This document shows, piece after piece, positions 38,201 through 50,327 of a stretch of DNA of 64,000 nucleotides; positions within the stretch are counted from its first letter, which is position 1, and each line of letters starts with the position of its first letter. The stretch comes from Takifugu bimaculatus (Eukaryota > Chordata > Actinopteri > Tetraodontiformes > Tetraodontidae): the NCBI GenBank assembly GCA_004026145.2, contig CP034985.2, positions 7,075,851 through 7,139,850 on the forward strand. Direction: 5' to 3'. The notes beneath the pieces are model-generated. The model worked only from the letters and a program-made list of their open reading frames with translations. It did no database searches and was not told the DNA's origin. A program made the position numbers and the translations under genes.

Positions 38201-40390
38201 CGGTCGCTGTGGACAGTGGCAGTTTCTCCCGTTCAATTAGGATATTTGCTTATATTGAAAACATTGATGGACAGCTTCATATCTGGTGTTGGGTTGATAT
38301 TAAAGCCCGTTCGTGACACATCATTTGAAGAGCCGCTCCATTTCCTCCTGTATGGAAATGGGAGAGAGAAACGTGGTGCTGGGGGTTGGGTGTAATCAGC
38401 CTTGTATAAATAAAGGATGGGGGGTGAAAGCTCAGCTCGGCAATTAAGTGGCGATAAAACCATCTTTTTTACACCGCATATAAACAGAAACCTAAATGTT
38501 GCATTGGCATCAGCAATCGGACTCTTTGCTGTGACCTTTGAACTTTAGCTCTGGAGCTTCTGGTGTTTACAGCGGCTGGGGCAGGGAGACGGATGAAGAT
38601 GGAGGGGAAGTGCTCGCCGTTGTCAAACATGGGATCGATGGGAGGATGGCGCTCGCTGCGTCTCGTAGGTGGACGTCCCACACATGCGGCGCCCGCGCCC
38701 CCCCCCCATCCTCCTCCACCCGCTCGGTCACACAGTCCTCTCGTCCGTCAAGGGCTGCTTGCATTCGTCTGGAAGGTCATCGGGTCGGTCAATTGGATGA
38801 TGTTGACATCTGCACACAGTAGACTTTACTTTAGTCATGGTTAGTGTATGAGGTCATAGTTCATTTACATTTTTATGTAAAGGTCTGCTTCAAAATGTTG
38901 TCTCTGGGGTATCAGACAATACCCAACACGGATCCTTTTTATGGCGCAGTATTGTAAAGTCCACCGTCCAACAATGTCAATGACCCTAAACGCACCGCCA
39001 GGAGAACACAGGAGGGTTTGAGGACAACCTTAAAATGGCCACAATGTTATTTAAAAAAGCTTAAATTAGTGCCAATCACTGTGTTGATGTGCAGAACACA
39101 CAGAACGACGCGCATACACAGTAAAGGGATTAAATGATCGATGCTTTGTGGTACAAACAGGCTGAACAGAGAGCAAATGTGGATTGGAAATGGTTTCTGT
39201 TTGCTTTGGGATGTTAAACATTGAATTACCGGTAAGTTCACACACGCAGCCTTTGCTTTAGCCCCGATGAGTTTACATTGTTTGGACACGGATGCGTTTG
39301 GAATGTTTACGGCGGTTTGTCCTGTAAAGGCGGCAGAGCAGCTGGAGCAGAGACGCTGGGACACGCGCCGTCCCACCGACGCCGCTGTGCCGCTCGGCTG
39401 AAGGCCCTGTGACTTTTGTTATTACAGGCAGACAAACGGGCACACCACAATGCACTGGAGCGCAAGCGTAGGGACCACATCAAAGACAGCTTTCACAGCC
39501 TCCGGGACTCGGTACCGGCCCTGCAGGGAGAAAAGGTTAGTACGGCGCCGAGCCTGGATGGTGTTGGTTCAGGTTCCTTTTATTCTCCCGATGAGACGAG
39601 CAGGCCCGGACTGGTAGAGTCTGAACGCTCAGGCCAACAGCAGGAAGTCATTATGAGGACAGTTAGACCTCTCTTCCTGTTGTGGCATCAGTGGTGCTAA
39701 AGCATTTGGTGTTTTACGTAACCGGAGACAGTCTCGTCCATCACGCCACAGATTTTTACAGACATCAGCCCATTACACGTCGATTAGATTCCAATTTAAT
39801 GACACATCTTTAATGTTTTGGGCTTTTGAAGGCACATTGGTCGCTAGTTTCTTAAAAGATGGTGCCAAGCTTCTGTATTTTTACCTCTGAGCTGTTAAGT
39901 TTGCTGCCTTTGTGTGAGTTGCTGTCAGTAAATGTAAATGAAGCTTCCCGGATGTGTCTCTACCAGGCATCTCGAGCCCAGATCTTAGACAAAGCCACAG
40001 AGTACATCCAGTATATGAGGCGGAAAAACCACACGCACCAGCAGGATATCGACGACCTGAAGCGGCAAAACGCACTGCTGGAGCAGCAAGGTACCTCAGG
40101 CGGCCCCTCCTGGTGGCCCCCCCCTCATTTTCTGCCACAACCACAGCTACTTTTGGCATCTGGTTGATTTTCCTCTCTGTCTTCTGGTCACCTGGTCTTC
40201 AGTCCGCGCCCTGGAGAAGGTGAAGGGCTCCACTCAGCACCAGGCCAACTACCAGTCGTCTGACAACAGACAGTACACCAATTCCAAAGGCACCGCCGTG
40301 TCAGCATTCGACGGGGGCTCCGACCCCAGCTCCGAGTCTGAGGCGGAGGAGCCTCCCAACAGGAAGAAGCTGCGGGTGGAAGCCAGCTAG
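35281..40390 (+). CDS. max: MAX, MYC-associated bHLH-leucine zipper factor
   Basis: Obligate partner of MYC, MXD and MNT proteins; dimers bind CACGTG. Coding exons: 35281-35316, 35619-35645, 39428-39535, 39967-40090, 40203-40390, all in phase, totalling 160 residues, the same as the long human form. The sequence opens MSDNDDIEVDSD. The basic region ADKRAHHNALERKRRDHIK contains the DNA-contacting His, Glu and Arg. Helix 1, loop, helix 2 and zipper follow (ASRAQILDKATEYIQYMRRK, then LKRQNALLEQQ). The tail has SAFDGGSDPSSESE, a CK2-like acidic patch, and NRKKLR, a nuclear localisation signal. The 27-nt second exon is the optional segment that makes the long isoform; skipping it keeps the frame. 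The gene converges on fntb, with poly(A) signals about 300 bp apart. Confidence 0.97.
35619..35645 (+). other. max: max 27-nt cassette exon (long isoform)
   Basis: Nine codons, EDSPRYNCL, lie between a ctttgcag acceptor and a gtgcgt donor at the same place where the mammalian long isoform inserts EEQPRFQSA. It is phase 0 on both sides, so inclusion or skipping both give a full protein. The inserted segment sits just before the basic region. Confidence 0.85.
35646..39427 (+). other. max: max intron 2
   Basis: A 3.8-kb intron whose first kilobase is CpG-rich and gives several overlapping short frames that match nothing. It probably contains promoter-proximal regulatory sequence. Confidence 0.5.
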
Positions 40391-40538
40391 AGGACTTAAG
40401 GGCGTTAGAAACCTGGCCGAGGCCCGGGCAGCAGGGCTCAAGGGCGAGACAGAACGCTGCAGAGGTTCACTGCCTCCTCCCTCTTTCATAACAGCGGCCA
40501 CCCTCCTCAACCTCTCGAGCTCCGGCTGAGAAATCAAC

Positions 40539-40562
40539 GCCGCCGCCGCCGCCGCCGCCGCC
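40539..40562 (+). repeat. (GCC)8 in max 3' UTR
   Basis: Eight perfect GCC units about 150 nt after the max stop. An ATG directly follows but opens only an unremarkable frame in the UTR. Confidence 0.9.
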
Positions 40563-41636
40563 ATGATTGTCTGTGCTCACAGGAAGTCAGCAAGGTGGAA
40601 GGTGCCGCTTCAGTCCGCTGAAAGAGCTTCAGATTCCATCCCTTGTCACCCGCCCCTCCATCTCTTCTCCTTGGTTCTCCACCATCAGCCTCCACCGTCT
40701 AACGTGGACAACTCAAAACCCCAAACCAGGCAGCTTGGCCACTTAAGAACTTTATGCTTTGTTGTACCCTCTGTAAAGCCCCTCCCACTCCCTCAGGTGT
40801 TTATTTTTTTTTTTTCTCGGGGAGGAGGTGGAGCACGCCAGGTGTACTCCTCCAAGCACTGCTATATTATATATATATATATATATTTGTTTCTTTTGTT
40901 ATTCTTGATACAAACCCGTTTAGACACACACACACACACCTAGATAAATTATCCAGAAGTTTACCTTTTTAAAAGACAAGTTTGTAGCTGACTTTTTCCA
41001 CTCAAGAATGTGATGACACGTTGCAGCCGACATTAACGCGATCTCCACCTCAGGCCCACTGGATTGCAGATGTTTTCAGACCTGTTTGTTAGAAAAATAC
41101 GAAGGGAAACACCAACCCTTTGATGAAATTGATGTTTTGAAGGAGAATATTCCTTAATAAGCTGTATTTTGTCCTTTAGCTTTAAGTAGTGAACTGCATT
41201 AGGTGGCTGAATATATTTGGCATCTCGTTTTATATATTTAAAAAAAGCATTAATTGGGTGTTTAAGGTCAAAAGTATGTTATGCATTTTGTAGTAATCTC
41301 ACAAGACTGGGAAAAGGTCCATTTGTCAGTTTTTCCTTGGTGGTATGAAATAGGAATTGTCAGAGGTAGATGAAGGGAAGCAAATGAAGCCCTTGTTGAT
41401 GTGATTGTGCTTTAAAGTTAATGTTGAATTCCCCCCACCCCGAGGTTAAAAAAAAAAAAAAGCGTTATCTAGGAAATGTGTGTGTATGTATATTTCAATT
41501 TTATTTCCATTTAGAGGACATAATTAGTGTTAAAGGGTCTTTGTCCGATTCCATTCCATGGAAATTACAAGTATGTTGTACATACTGCCAACAATTGTCT
41601 TGCAAGTTGAGGCCTACCTTTACTATGAGACTATAA

Positions 41637-41642
41637 AATAAA
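41637..41642 (+). terminator. max: Poly(A) signal of max
   Basis: AATAAA about 1.25 kb after the stop, followed by T-rich sequence. It points towards the convergent fntb gene, whose own signal on the other strand is about 300 bp away. Confidence 0.75.
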
Positions 41643-41935
41643 CTATTTTATCCTTTAACCTGCTCCTGGTTTATTCAGCGTTCACTGTTGTGGAGGACCG
41701 GACGTGTGCTGGTGCAAACACTTCCTGGTTTTTCTGGTTTCCACGGATGCGGGCAAGAGCCGAAGAAAGCGGCTCTCGTCTTACACGATGACGCTCGGCT
41801 GGTGAGCGTCGCTACGGAGTTGTTGCACGTTGACCCACATCTGCGTTGATTCAACTTCCTGATGAAGGAATATGCCTCTGAGGTGAGCAAACCTGAGTAG
41901 GTGTAAACAAGACACGTGGGTGCTGCTTCAAAAGG

Positions 41936-41941
41936 TTTATT
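41936..41941 (-). terminator. fntb: Poly(A) signal of fntb
   Basis: AATAAA on the minus strand about 240 nt after the fntb stop codon; the first good signal in that direction. Confidence 0.65.
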
Positions 41942-42177
41942 TGCATTATTTAGAAACTGTAGAAAGTTTCATTTTTGCTTCAGAAGAAAACATTTCAAGC
42001 ACAAACGCAGCCGGCGGTGTCGCCGCTGACACACGCACAGCTGCTTCCACTGTCGAACTGCTCCAAAGCCAGAGGTGGAGAGCGCCGCCCACCTGGTCGT
42101 CGTGCGTATCTACATCTGCCCTGACAGCGGGGGTTGCAGGTTCCAGTCCCGTCAGACGGGCCGATTGGCAGAGGAGA

Positions 42178-44531
42178 CTACGACTGCTGGTCACCTGACC
42201 CGGCCGTGGGTTCCGACGGTGTGACATCACCGGGACGCGTTTCGGTGACGGACAGGCGGTGGAAGTGCCGCAGCGCCCGGGCCACCTTCTCTGGACAGAT
42301 GTTGTACACTGGATGAGTCGGAGCCTGGAGCAACCGAGGATGAGAAGACGACACATGCAATTAATTATTACAATTCACTGACGTCTCCTGTGCTGAGCAA
42401 CCATCGGGGACACGATTGAAGACGCTTTTTCCACGGATGCGATGAAACAAGTTACGGCCTTTGCTGTAATCTGCTGCTGGCGTCCGTGAGGAAAGAGGAC
42501 AGATGGAATAAGAACCACCCAGAACGCCTCGAAACCACAGCTTTTCTTTGCTTTAGTGTCCAACTGCATCTACAGCAGCACCTCTGGATCAATATGTGAC
42601 TGGAAATAACCGGAATGAGCCGCAGGAACACACCGAGGTGCAGTCCGTGGGATGTATTTTAAGGTCAGGGAAATGTAGCCACTCAGCAGCTGAATTTATA
42701 CCAATGTATAGTCGGGAAGCAATGTTTGTTGCCTGGCGACTGTGAGAAATGGATGCTCCGAGACGTCCAAGAGGCTCCGTCTGTAAGAGGGGAGGACAAC
42801 TGTGCTGCCTTCAGACAGGCTGGTGGCATTTAGCAACTGGATTCCCATTTCTCCCTTTTCTTGCTCATACTCTTGTCAATGAATCAACCTCGCCACAGCC
42901 TCACCAGTCGGTTCTCCTCCTTGCCAGAGGATCGTCTCGTGATGGAGCTCCATGTTTCCGAAGTGCTGCGCCTACGGAGAGTCCGCTCAGGCAGTAACAC
43001 GTGTGGTAGAAATCTCTGGATCTGAAGACGGAACAAAGCACAATGTGGAAAACCGTGTCAATGGCACTGGGCCGGAGAGCGCGTGTGTGTCCAGATGGTG
43101 TGGGACTGACTTGCCAGGCTTATCCAGCAGGCCCCCTGTCGGGCTCTGACAGCACAGGAGGATGTACTCCTGCAAGGCCTGCTGCTCGAACAACCATCGC
43201 TGCTGACTCAGCTCAGGCTCTCCTGTTCGATAAGGAAAAGTGATTAAAACTACTGATCAAAAGCAATCTAGAGGTTTGTAACCGTGACACCCTACCTTCC
43301 TTAAACAAGGCTCTGTGGAGTAGAGGCAGCAGTCCCGCCTGCCAGAAGGAGTAGCAGCCGTCCACCAGTTTATTACAGCGGCCCTGGAAACCACCTTCGA
43401 AGCGCATCTGTCTGCTGACCACCCACCGCTGGGGACAGACGGACAACCAGGTATGAAGAGCCGCCGGGTTGCACAAGCACGCGCAAACAGTTGGGAAGGA
43501 AGGGCCGAGGGAACGCTAACGTGGCTAAAGCGGCTGGGCAGTTTTGCAGTTTTGTTGCCATGGAAACACCAGCTAATTGGTGCCCATCCAGTCGGCTCCT
43601 CTCTGATGAAATAATCACCGAGTGCGGGGATCAAAGCCAGCTGGCGTCTTAATCTGATGAAGACGGGGGAAACAATGATCTGGTGCTCGCTCGTGAATTA
43701 AACGGTGAAATTGCAACGGCGGGGAAGAATTTAACTGAATGAGCCAGAGTGTCGGCATGCTGGAGAAAACCCTCTGGAATCCTCAGCAGGATGGTGTCCT
43801 GCACACTGCTGCACGCATCCGGCTGGTCTTGATTTGATTAGAGCCGCTGCACCAAACTGCACCACGGGAATTACTCTGCTTCCTGTCCTTCGCCAAAATC
43901 TGTTCCTGAACTATTTATTTCTATGAGAACCTGGGAGTGTGCAGTCGATCAGAAAAGCTTTTTATTTATTGATTTTATTTTTTTTTTTAAAAATAGAATT
44001 TTAATGGTAAGCAAAATCTTTGAAAATGAGTCTTTAAAAAAGCCACCACTGTCACCCGGGGGCCTCCGACTGGCAGAAGAAAGGCGGCAGCAGCAAATTT
44101 ATTGTTCTACAAATCATGATCAAATCATGAAGCCGCGCTGACGGCCACTCAGGCATGTAATTCTGACATGGTGACGCCTTGCACGGAGCATTCCTGCCCC
44201 CTGAGGTCACCCGGCGACTCCATTTTGCCTTGCGTTAAACTGCGATGGCAGAACATCAATATTTAAGCTTTTCCAGGAGACTCGGAGGGCGGCTCGCTCG
44301 ACCTTTGGCCCAGTGATGAGTGGATTATACTCTCATGTTTGACTGGACAACAAACATTTGGAGAACAGTCAGCCTGTATTTAAATCCACATGGCGACAGT
44401 TGCTGGTAGAGGACAGAAATATCCTCTCTGCTCCTTTCATTGAGTATATTCTCATTCTGGTCTCAGATATTTCACCCCAATAAAGAACAAACCCTCCGTT
44501 GTGAGCAACAATAATAGCCTTCTCTATGGTT

Positions 44532-44563
<32 letters not shown>

Positions 44564-47500
44564 TCGACATAATGGGGGGTTTTCTGGCTTGTATTAAAAC
44601 CTCAAAATAGAAAAAGAAAAGCGGACCAGGAAAATGTCGCGCTTCCTCACCAGCAGCGATTTGAGGTCCAGCATGTGTTCTTTCCCCAGGATGACGAGGG
44701 CAGCTGTGCCACAGAACGAGTAGCCGCCGTGGGCCTCCAAACCCGGCACGCCACTGAGACCCCCCTCCCAGTTCTGACAGCTAAACACACAGAAGCAGCG
44801 CCCGGTAAATTCCATGGTTTTAGGAGAAATGGATGTAAATAGTTCGAGGTGTACCTGAGGATCCAGTTTGTCGTGTTCTCAAACAGTTTAGGAGTGAGGA
44901 TGTATGTAAGGGATGCTACGGACGCTGCACAATATGCACTCCTAAAAAAGAAAACACAGGTGTGGGTGAGCGGGAAATCTCCTACGCTAGGACTGTTGCA
45001 TTTTTAGAGTTTCAAATATAACTGCCAAATCTCCCTGGGTTTGACTTATTTGGTTCTGAGGGTTTAAATTAAAATAAAAGGAAAAATCCTCAGGTTTAAA
45101 CCACTTTATACCCAGTTGGTTCTGCCGATACAAACCGAGCTCCTCTAACGAACATTGAACTACTTCATCGATGATGAAAGTGCAGTGCTGAGAGGGCAAC
45201 TATTATTTATCCAGTGTTGAAACCAAAGATGAAGAGTTCTGCACTCACCTGACGTCCACCTCCCCCCCAACGTGCATCATGAAGGAGCCATCTGGCTGCT
45301 TCACTGACCACAGGAAATCTAACAGCTTCTGTCTGGTGAAGGACGGCAAAGGGGGAGAACAGAAGAATGAGAAATACGGAGTCAAGATTAGTTAAGTGGA
45401 GCTGGGATCGGTGTTTCCAATAAAAGAGATGAGGTGAGGACAGAGCGGGGGGGGGTGGCAGAGGCGAGGTATGAATGTAATAAAAATGTAAATTTACTCA
45501 ATACTCATGAGGGTGACCTTATATAAATCACCACATTCAATAACTTGAGGATTTCATCAATAAACTCCCAGGACATAATGGGGCATTTATGCAGACTCCA
45601 CTGTCCAAACCAGAGCCAGGTTTAGTTCCAGCCACCACCAGCAGAGGGAGACAGATTAACAAAGACAGACAGGATCTGCAGCATCTGACTGCACACTAGT
45701 ACCACAACAATGCATGAAGAAGACAGTGACTCTACCTGTCGATGACATTATAGGCTTCTTCTGTGCCAATGATGCAGAGCGCATTCACAGCAGCATAAGT
45801 AGGTGCAAGGTGGGCATGTTGTCCTGGTCCCCCAGCAAAACCCCCAGTTGGGCTCTGACAGCGAGCCAGGAACTGGCACACGCTAGAGGAAAGAATAAAA
45901 TGATGGTTTGTCATGTAGTATCAATACCATAGAGGGAAAACTTTCAGAGCAAAATGTCTGTAAATCATCCACCACTACACAATAATGATAATTACTACTG
46001 TACGAAACCCAATCTGGAAAATACGGCTTTGTTCTTCCGCACAAACCCCCAGAAAATTAGAGATGTCACCTTCCCCTGGACGACAGAGTGAGGAAAGAAT
46101 AGTGTTTGGCATTCAGAAACATCTGTGCCTAATGTTGAGGTGGGTGAAAATACGCTGTAGCTTCAGCTAATGGGGTGGAGGAGCGAGACAGGCGTGATGA
46201 ACAGGGCAGATGACAGATCACGATTAGAGGTTCTCGCTGCCGCTCAGGCTGCTATCTGATGCTGCACTGCACCCTCCAACCGTGGTCCAACCACAGTTTC
46301 CGTTTCTTCCACTGTTCACAGAACCACTTTCTCACAAACACACGCTTCATCCTCTGCCATGGACAGAACCCAAAGAACTGAACCTGTCAGGAGCCAAGCG
46401 AGTTGGAAAAGAAAGCTAAATTCATTAATGTCAAAACGGAGACCAGTTCTGGACAGAGGAACACAATCAGGTGTGTTGGAAAGCGTGGCGCCGTCACCGG
46501 CAGCAGGCGGCACCAGCCATGGCGTTGCTGTGGTTGCAGTTGGCAGAGAAGCACAGGCACTTATTACAAGCTCTGCAGTCATTTCATCAAATGATATATT
46601 TTAAATGAAGCTCGTCTCCAATCCCACCTGCGCGAGCAGATTCTCTCCTGTGATTTTGCTCCTAGGCCTGATTTTAAGCTGCTTTAACCGTTGTAAGATG
46701 CTTGCAGGCCTATTTAACGTATAATAACTCCCTGTTCTGTTCTCTGACAAGTTCTATGAAACCTTCATGTTAAAAGTTACAATTAGAGTAATTAATTTAG
46801 AGGGGGGGTCATATAGCTTTAGTATTCCATAGTAAATCCCTTCTTTTCATACTGACATTTTTGCTAACCAAATTAAACACATCCGTCGGTAGATTTGCTT
46901 TTCATCTGTTGTCACTTAATGTTTGCAGCAGCATTCGCTCCCCGACAGGAATTATGACAACTCCACTGTGGTGATAAATAAGAAAGTCTTTATTCATCTA
47001 TATTATGTCAGCAGAAATTTGGCTGTTTAATGTGTGTGTGCGTGTGCGTGTGTGCGTCTCACTCTGAGGCGACAGCAGAAGGTATCGGCTCCTCGAGTAA
47101 CTCCAGACTGTGAAGAATCCAGAAGCAAAGCCAGGGCCTGCTAGCATCCAGACACTGCTCACACACACACACACACGCACACACACATACACAGACACAC
47201 ACACACGCAGCATCACAAGCAGAGATCAGGTCAGCAATAAACCATTAAAGTGAAGCCTGGATTTCATCCTGCTGCTTCACAGCTTTGTAATACTGTACCT
47301 CGTAGGCGTCAGATAAGTGCCGTAAGCCCTTCTTGAGATATTGGTAATGCTGTTCTCGCACCAATGCCGGCCTGAATACACAACGCAGAAGAGTCGGTCA
47401 CAAACGGACCACCGGGCCCCAACAGTCAACACTATTGTCTGGAAACAATATTTGCTGTTGTGTTATCGTATGAAGTGCCGGGCTGCACAACATTCACAAC

Positions 47501-49243
47501 CCAGTGGTAAATTGCTTTGCACCCGTGCCCAGAGAAGTGTTTGCACATCTGCAAAATGTGTTGGCCCAAAACCGCCTCTGGCAACTGCAGCTTGTTCCAA
47601 CCGATCAAACAAAACTTGGGTTTTTCACCAATTCAAAACCAGCACGTTCAACTCAGACTGTCATGGTCACCAGCGAGGGCCAACAAACTGAACCCGTCTC
47701 TGCTTTTAAATATCTACTGGTCGATATTTTGGAAATGGAAGCTTCGGCCACTTTGCAGTATCAAGAATAATTGCCTTAAAACAAAATAAAAAGTGTCCAG
47801 TCCTTCTTTTCTTTAGGAGTGAAACTGATGGAGTCAACCTTTCTTATGATTATTGATTGTGGCGCGGTGCTACCGCCTCTATGAGCGCCTCACCCTTGTG
47901 GATAGTGCGAATCGCGGCGCTCTGAGGGTTATTACAAACTCTGGAGCTCTATTTCATCACTGTCTCATATACCAGAGTAAATTGGCCGTCTCAGCACAGC
48001 CAATGGCTTGGCTCAGTTCTTGAGATCTCTTGTAATCTTGAATAATGGGGCCAACAGGCTCCGTTGTCAGGACTAAGGTCGGAACAGAAACGGAGAAGAA
48101 AGCTTTTAGGGTTTCTGCTTCATCTACGTCAGACCAAAAACTCTATCAAATTCCGAAATCCGGTGCGTCTGAATGTATTTAAATCCATGAGAAGTATTGT
48201 TTAATTTAGGCTTCATGAGTGCAAATGTTTTTTGGGGGGGTATTTACATCTGTTTAATGTGGACATGTGTTGAAACTAGTTTTGTATCTCCACCAAGCTT
48301 ATGTGAGAGCTGACGTTTGCCTGTAAATAACTTGGTGATAAACCGATTTTACTGACATTTTCAAGAAATTTAGAGCTGATTACAATTTGCTGATGTTCTG
48401 GATTCCGGAGGGACTTCAACCTTTGATCTTTCAAAGATCAAAGCCCCTTGGCAACATCTTTGGAGGAAATAAAAAGGACATGAGCGGAGGCCACTGACGT
48501 TGACCAGCGACCCCGGCCTCTACACCTGTGAAGGGCAGGGAATAGAGACATTTGAGACACTTACTGGGGTAGACTGTGTATTTGCTTGTAGTTGTTGATG
48601 ACTTCTTCAATGCTGGATTCAACCTTTTTCTATACGAAAGAGAAAGAGCAGCAGCATCAACACTACCAACATGCACATCATTCAACAGAATATATCACAT
48701 ATTGTTAACAGGACTGCAAAGATGGAACATTTGCAGCTCTTCTAACAACAGTGCCTCTCAGAACTGTGGGACAATCATGCAATCAACAAGTATTAAGTGA
48801 CATATATAACAAAACACCATAGATTTTGTCGGTTCCTTTAGTGGTTTTTAGGCAAAACTTAACACAATAGTCAAAGGTGACGTCGGGCACTGTTTTCACT
48901 GCTTCGCTAGCAGCTTGGTTAATCTCGTTAAGTTACGGGATGCTAGCTAATAACGATCTCTGCGTTGCTAAAAGTCCCGCAAAACACAGTGAGCCAACAC
49001 AGGTGAATTAGTTGGCTTTTAGTTTTCCTATTAACTGGACGGTAAATAAGGTGAACCTTTTCCCAGAGTTGTGGCTGGTTAACGGACACGCCTCAAGAGA
49101 ATTAGCTTTAACCAATACCGAAGCTAATCTCTGCCTCCACTGACCTGCTCCAAAGAAGTCACAGATTCCACTCCGTCATCCACGAACTTTTCCGCCGCAT
49201 GGCACTCGTTGAAGCACCGCAAAGGTGTCGGTAGATCCTCCAT
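42178..49243 (-). CDS. fntb: Protein farnesyltransferase beta subunit
   Basis: Catalytic zinc subunit that, with FNTA, farnesylates CaaX proteins in the cytosol. Exons: 49243-49145, 48629-48565, 47371-47299, 47154-47063, 45882-45736, 45332-45249, 44941-44855, 44780-44651, 43428-43296, 43222-43111, 43015-42905, 42324-42178. Phases match throughout except inside exon 11. The corrected product is 425 residues (human 437). Alpha-alpha barrel repeats appear as CQSPTGGFAGGPGQ, CQNWEGGLSGVPG, RFEGGFQGRCNK and CQSPTGGLLDKPGK. The zinc ligands are Asp and Cys of VDGCYSFW (about 282, 284) and His of DFYHTCYC (about 345). Exon 11 is 111 nt where 109 is expected: single extra bases near 42973 and 42926 shift the frame, and removing both gives VAQHFG and GKEENRL joined in phase to APTHPVYNICPEKV. 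The start MEDLPTPLRC is the first Met in good context before VESVTSLEQ. Confidence 0.95.
44542..44563 (+). repeat. (CA)n tract in fntb intron 8
   Basis: Short dinucleotide repeat preceded by a TA tract, in the intron between fntb exons 8 and 9. Confidence 0.8.
47032..47057 (+). repeat. (TG)n-like tract at fntb exon 4 donor
   Basis: TG repeat interrupted by C, ending about six bases from the donor of fntb exon 4. In the fntb transcript it reads as a CA repeat directly after the 5' splice site. Confidence 0.85.
47159..47206 (+). repeat. (CA)n tract at fntb exon 4 acceptor
   Basis: CA repeat with a few interruptions that lies right before the acceptor of fntb exon 4. In the transcript it reads as a GU repeat and takes the place of a normal polypyrimidine tract. 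Confidence 0.9.
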
Positions 49244-50327
49244 AGTGATGTTAAAACGCCTCAGCAATGATGACAATAACACGCCGCCACCGCCGTACCG
49301 AGTTTTGATAGTTGTCACTCGCTTCCTGTGGAAGTCGGAATGGGCGGGAAGCGCGTGCACGCTCACTATGGCGTCTCAAAGAGGACAATCTTTCTCCATT
49401 CGCTAAAATCAAGCGTCTAATTATTTTTCTATTTAAGCGGAGAACTTGTCAGTGGTTTGAGTAGAATTGTGTTTGCCTCTTGTTAGGGTTTAACTGCGTC
49501 TGACTGGGTTAAGTTTATCATAAAATAATTTTCGCCGGCGTTATCGCATTATATCTTCATCAAGTAGCTACTTATAAACTAGAGCGATACCGGATGTGGT
49601 AGAAAGCAACTATACAAACCTACACGACCGGACAGAACAATACATGTGGACTATAATTAATGTGCTTTAGTCTACAAAGTCGTTGCCTCAACATCTTCAC
49701 ACAATCCGTCAAATTGCCCAATTATTGACATAGATTCTATACATGAGTCATAGTTCCAATCTCATAGAACGCTATTAGAAACTTTGTAGACTTTTACATA
49801 TGAGAAATCAACTGATCAATATTTGTGAAACTTCCTACCAAATATGTGTGTATTTATTTTGGTCAAAATAAATACAGCGATGTTGTATGCCAGAAGATAC
49901 AGAAAGATTACAAAACAAACAAATGATTACAGTGTCAGTTAATTATAAATACATAAAATAGATATTGCGTTCTCGTTTTGACATGCAGTAAAAATCTAAT
50001 TTTAAACGTATCGTCGCGTCAAGCGCCTGATGCTTTTATGGTGAAAAGCAATAACGGAAGTTAAATCCTCATATGAAATCTTACTTGACAGTGGTCCACC
50101 GCACCCACTGGAAGCAGGAGGCTGCCTGAGAGGCTGGAGCATCCCTGTTTTGTTAACCAGGCGTCGGTGAACAACAAAACCGAGCACGTAGCGAAAACCT
50201 GTTCACCTTTTGAGCAGGCATGGGTTGCAGGTCAGGAGGAATTTAGCTGGGCTTGGGCTTGTATTATATTTTATTTTTTTCAAAAAAAAAAACAAAAAAA
50301 ACCCCCAAGAACACAACACCTAACACC
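49244..50327. promoter_or_regulatory. Divergent fntb / rab15 intergenic region
   Basis: About 1.1 kb between two divergent start codons. Near fntb are GGCGGGAA (49343-49350, E2F-like) and CTTCCTG (49322-49328, ETS-like), with no TATA box. The middle is AT-rich. The rab15 leader ends in A-rich sequence (50281-50310) before caccATGg, a good Kozak context. No gene seen. Confidence 0.5.

Larger units (their letters stand above)
40391..41660 (+). other. max: max 3' UTR
   Basis: About 1.3 kb without a supportable gene between the max stop and its poly(A) signal. It holds the (GCC)8 tract, a T run at about 40804-40815, a (TA)n tract at 40863-40887 and a short (CA)n tract at about 40924-40938. Confidence 0.7.

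Noticed and set aside
40563..40943. 126-codon plus-strand frame after the (GCC)8 tract
   Set aside because: It lies in the max 3' UTR, passes through poly-T, TA and CA tracts, and resembles no family.
41946..42356. 136-codon minus-strand frame over the end of fntb
   Set aside because: Family homology (APTHPVYNICPEKV) is in another frame, so this is a shadow plus UTR. It is kept only as the consequence of the exon 11 frame breaks.
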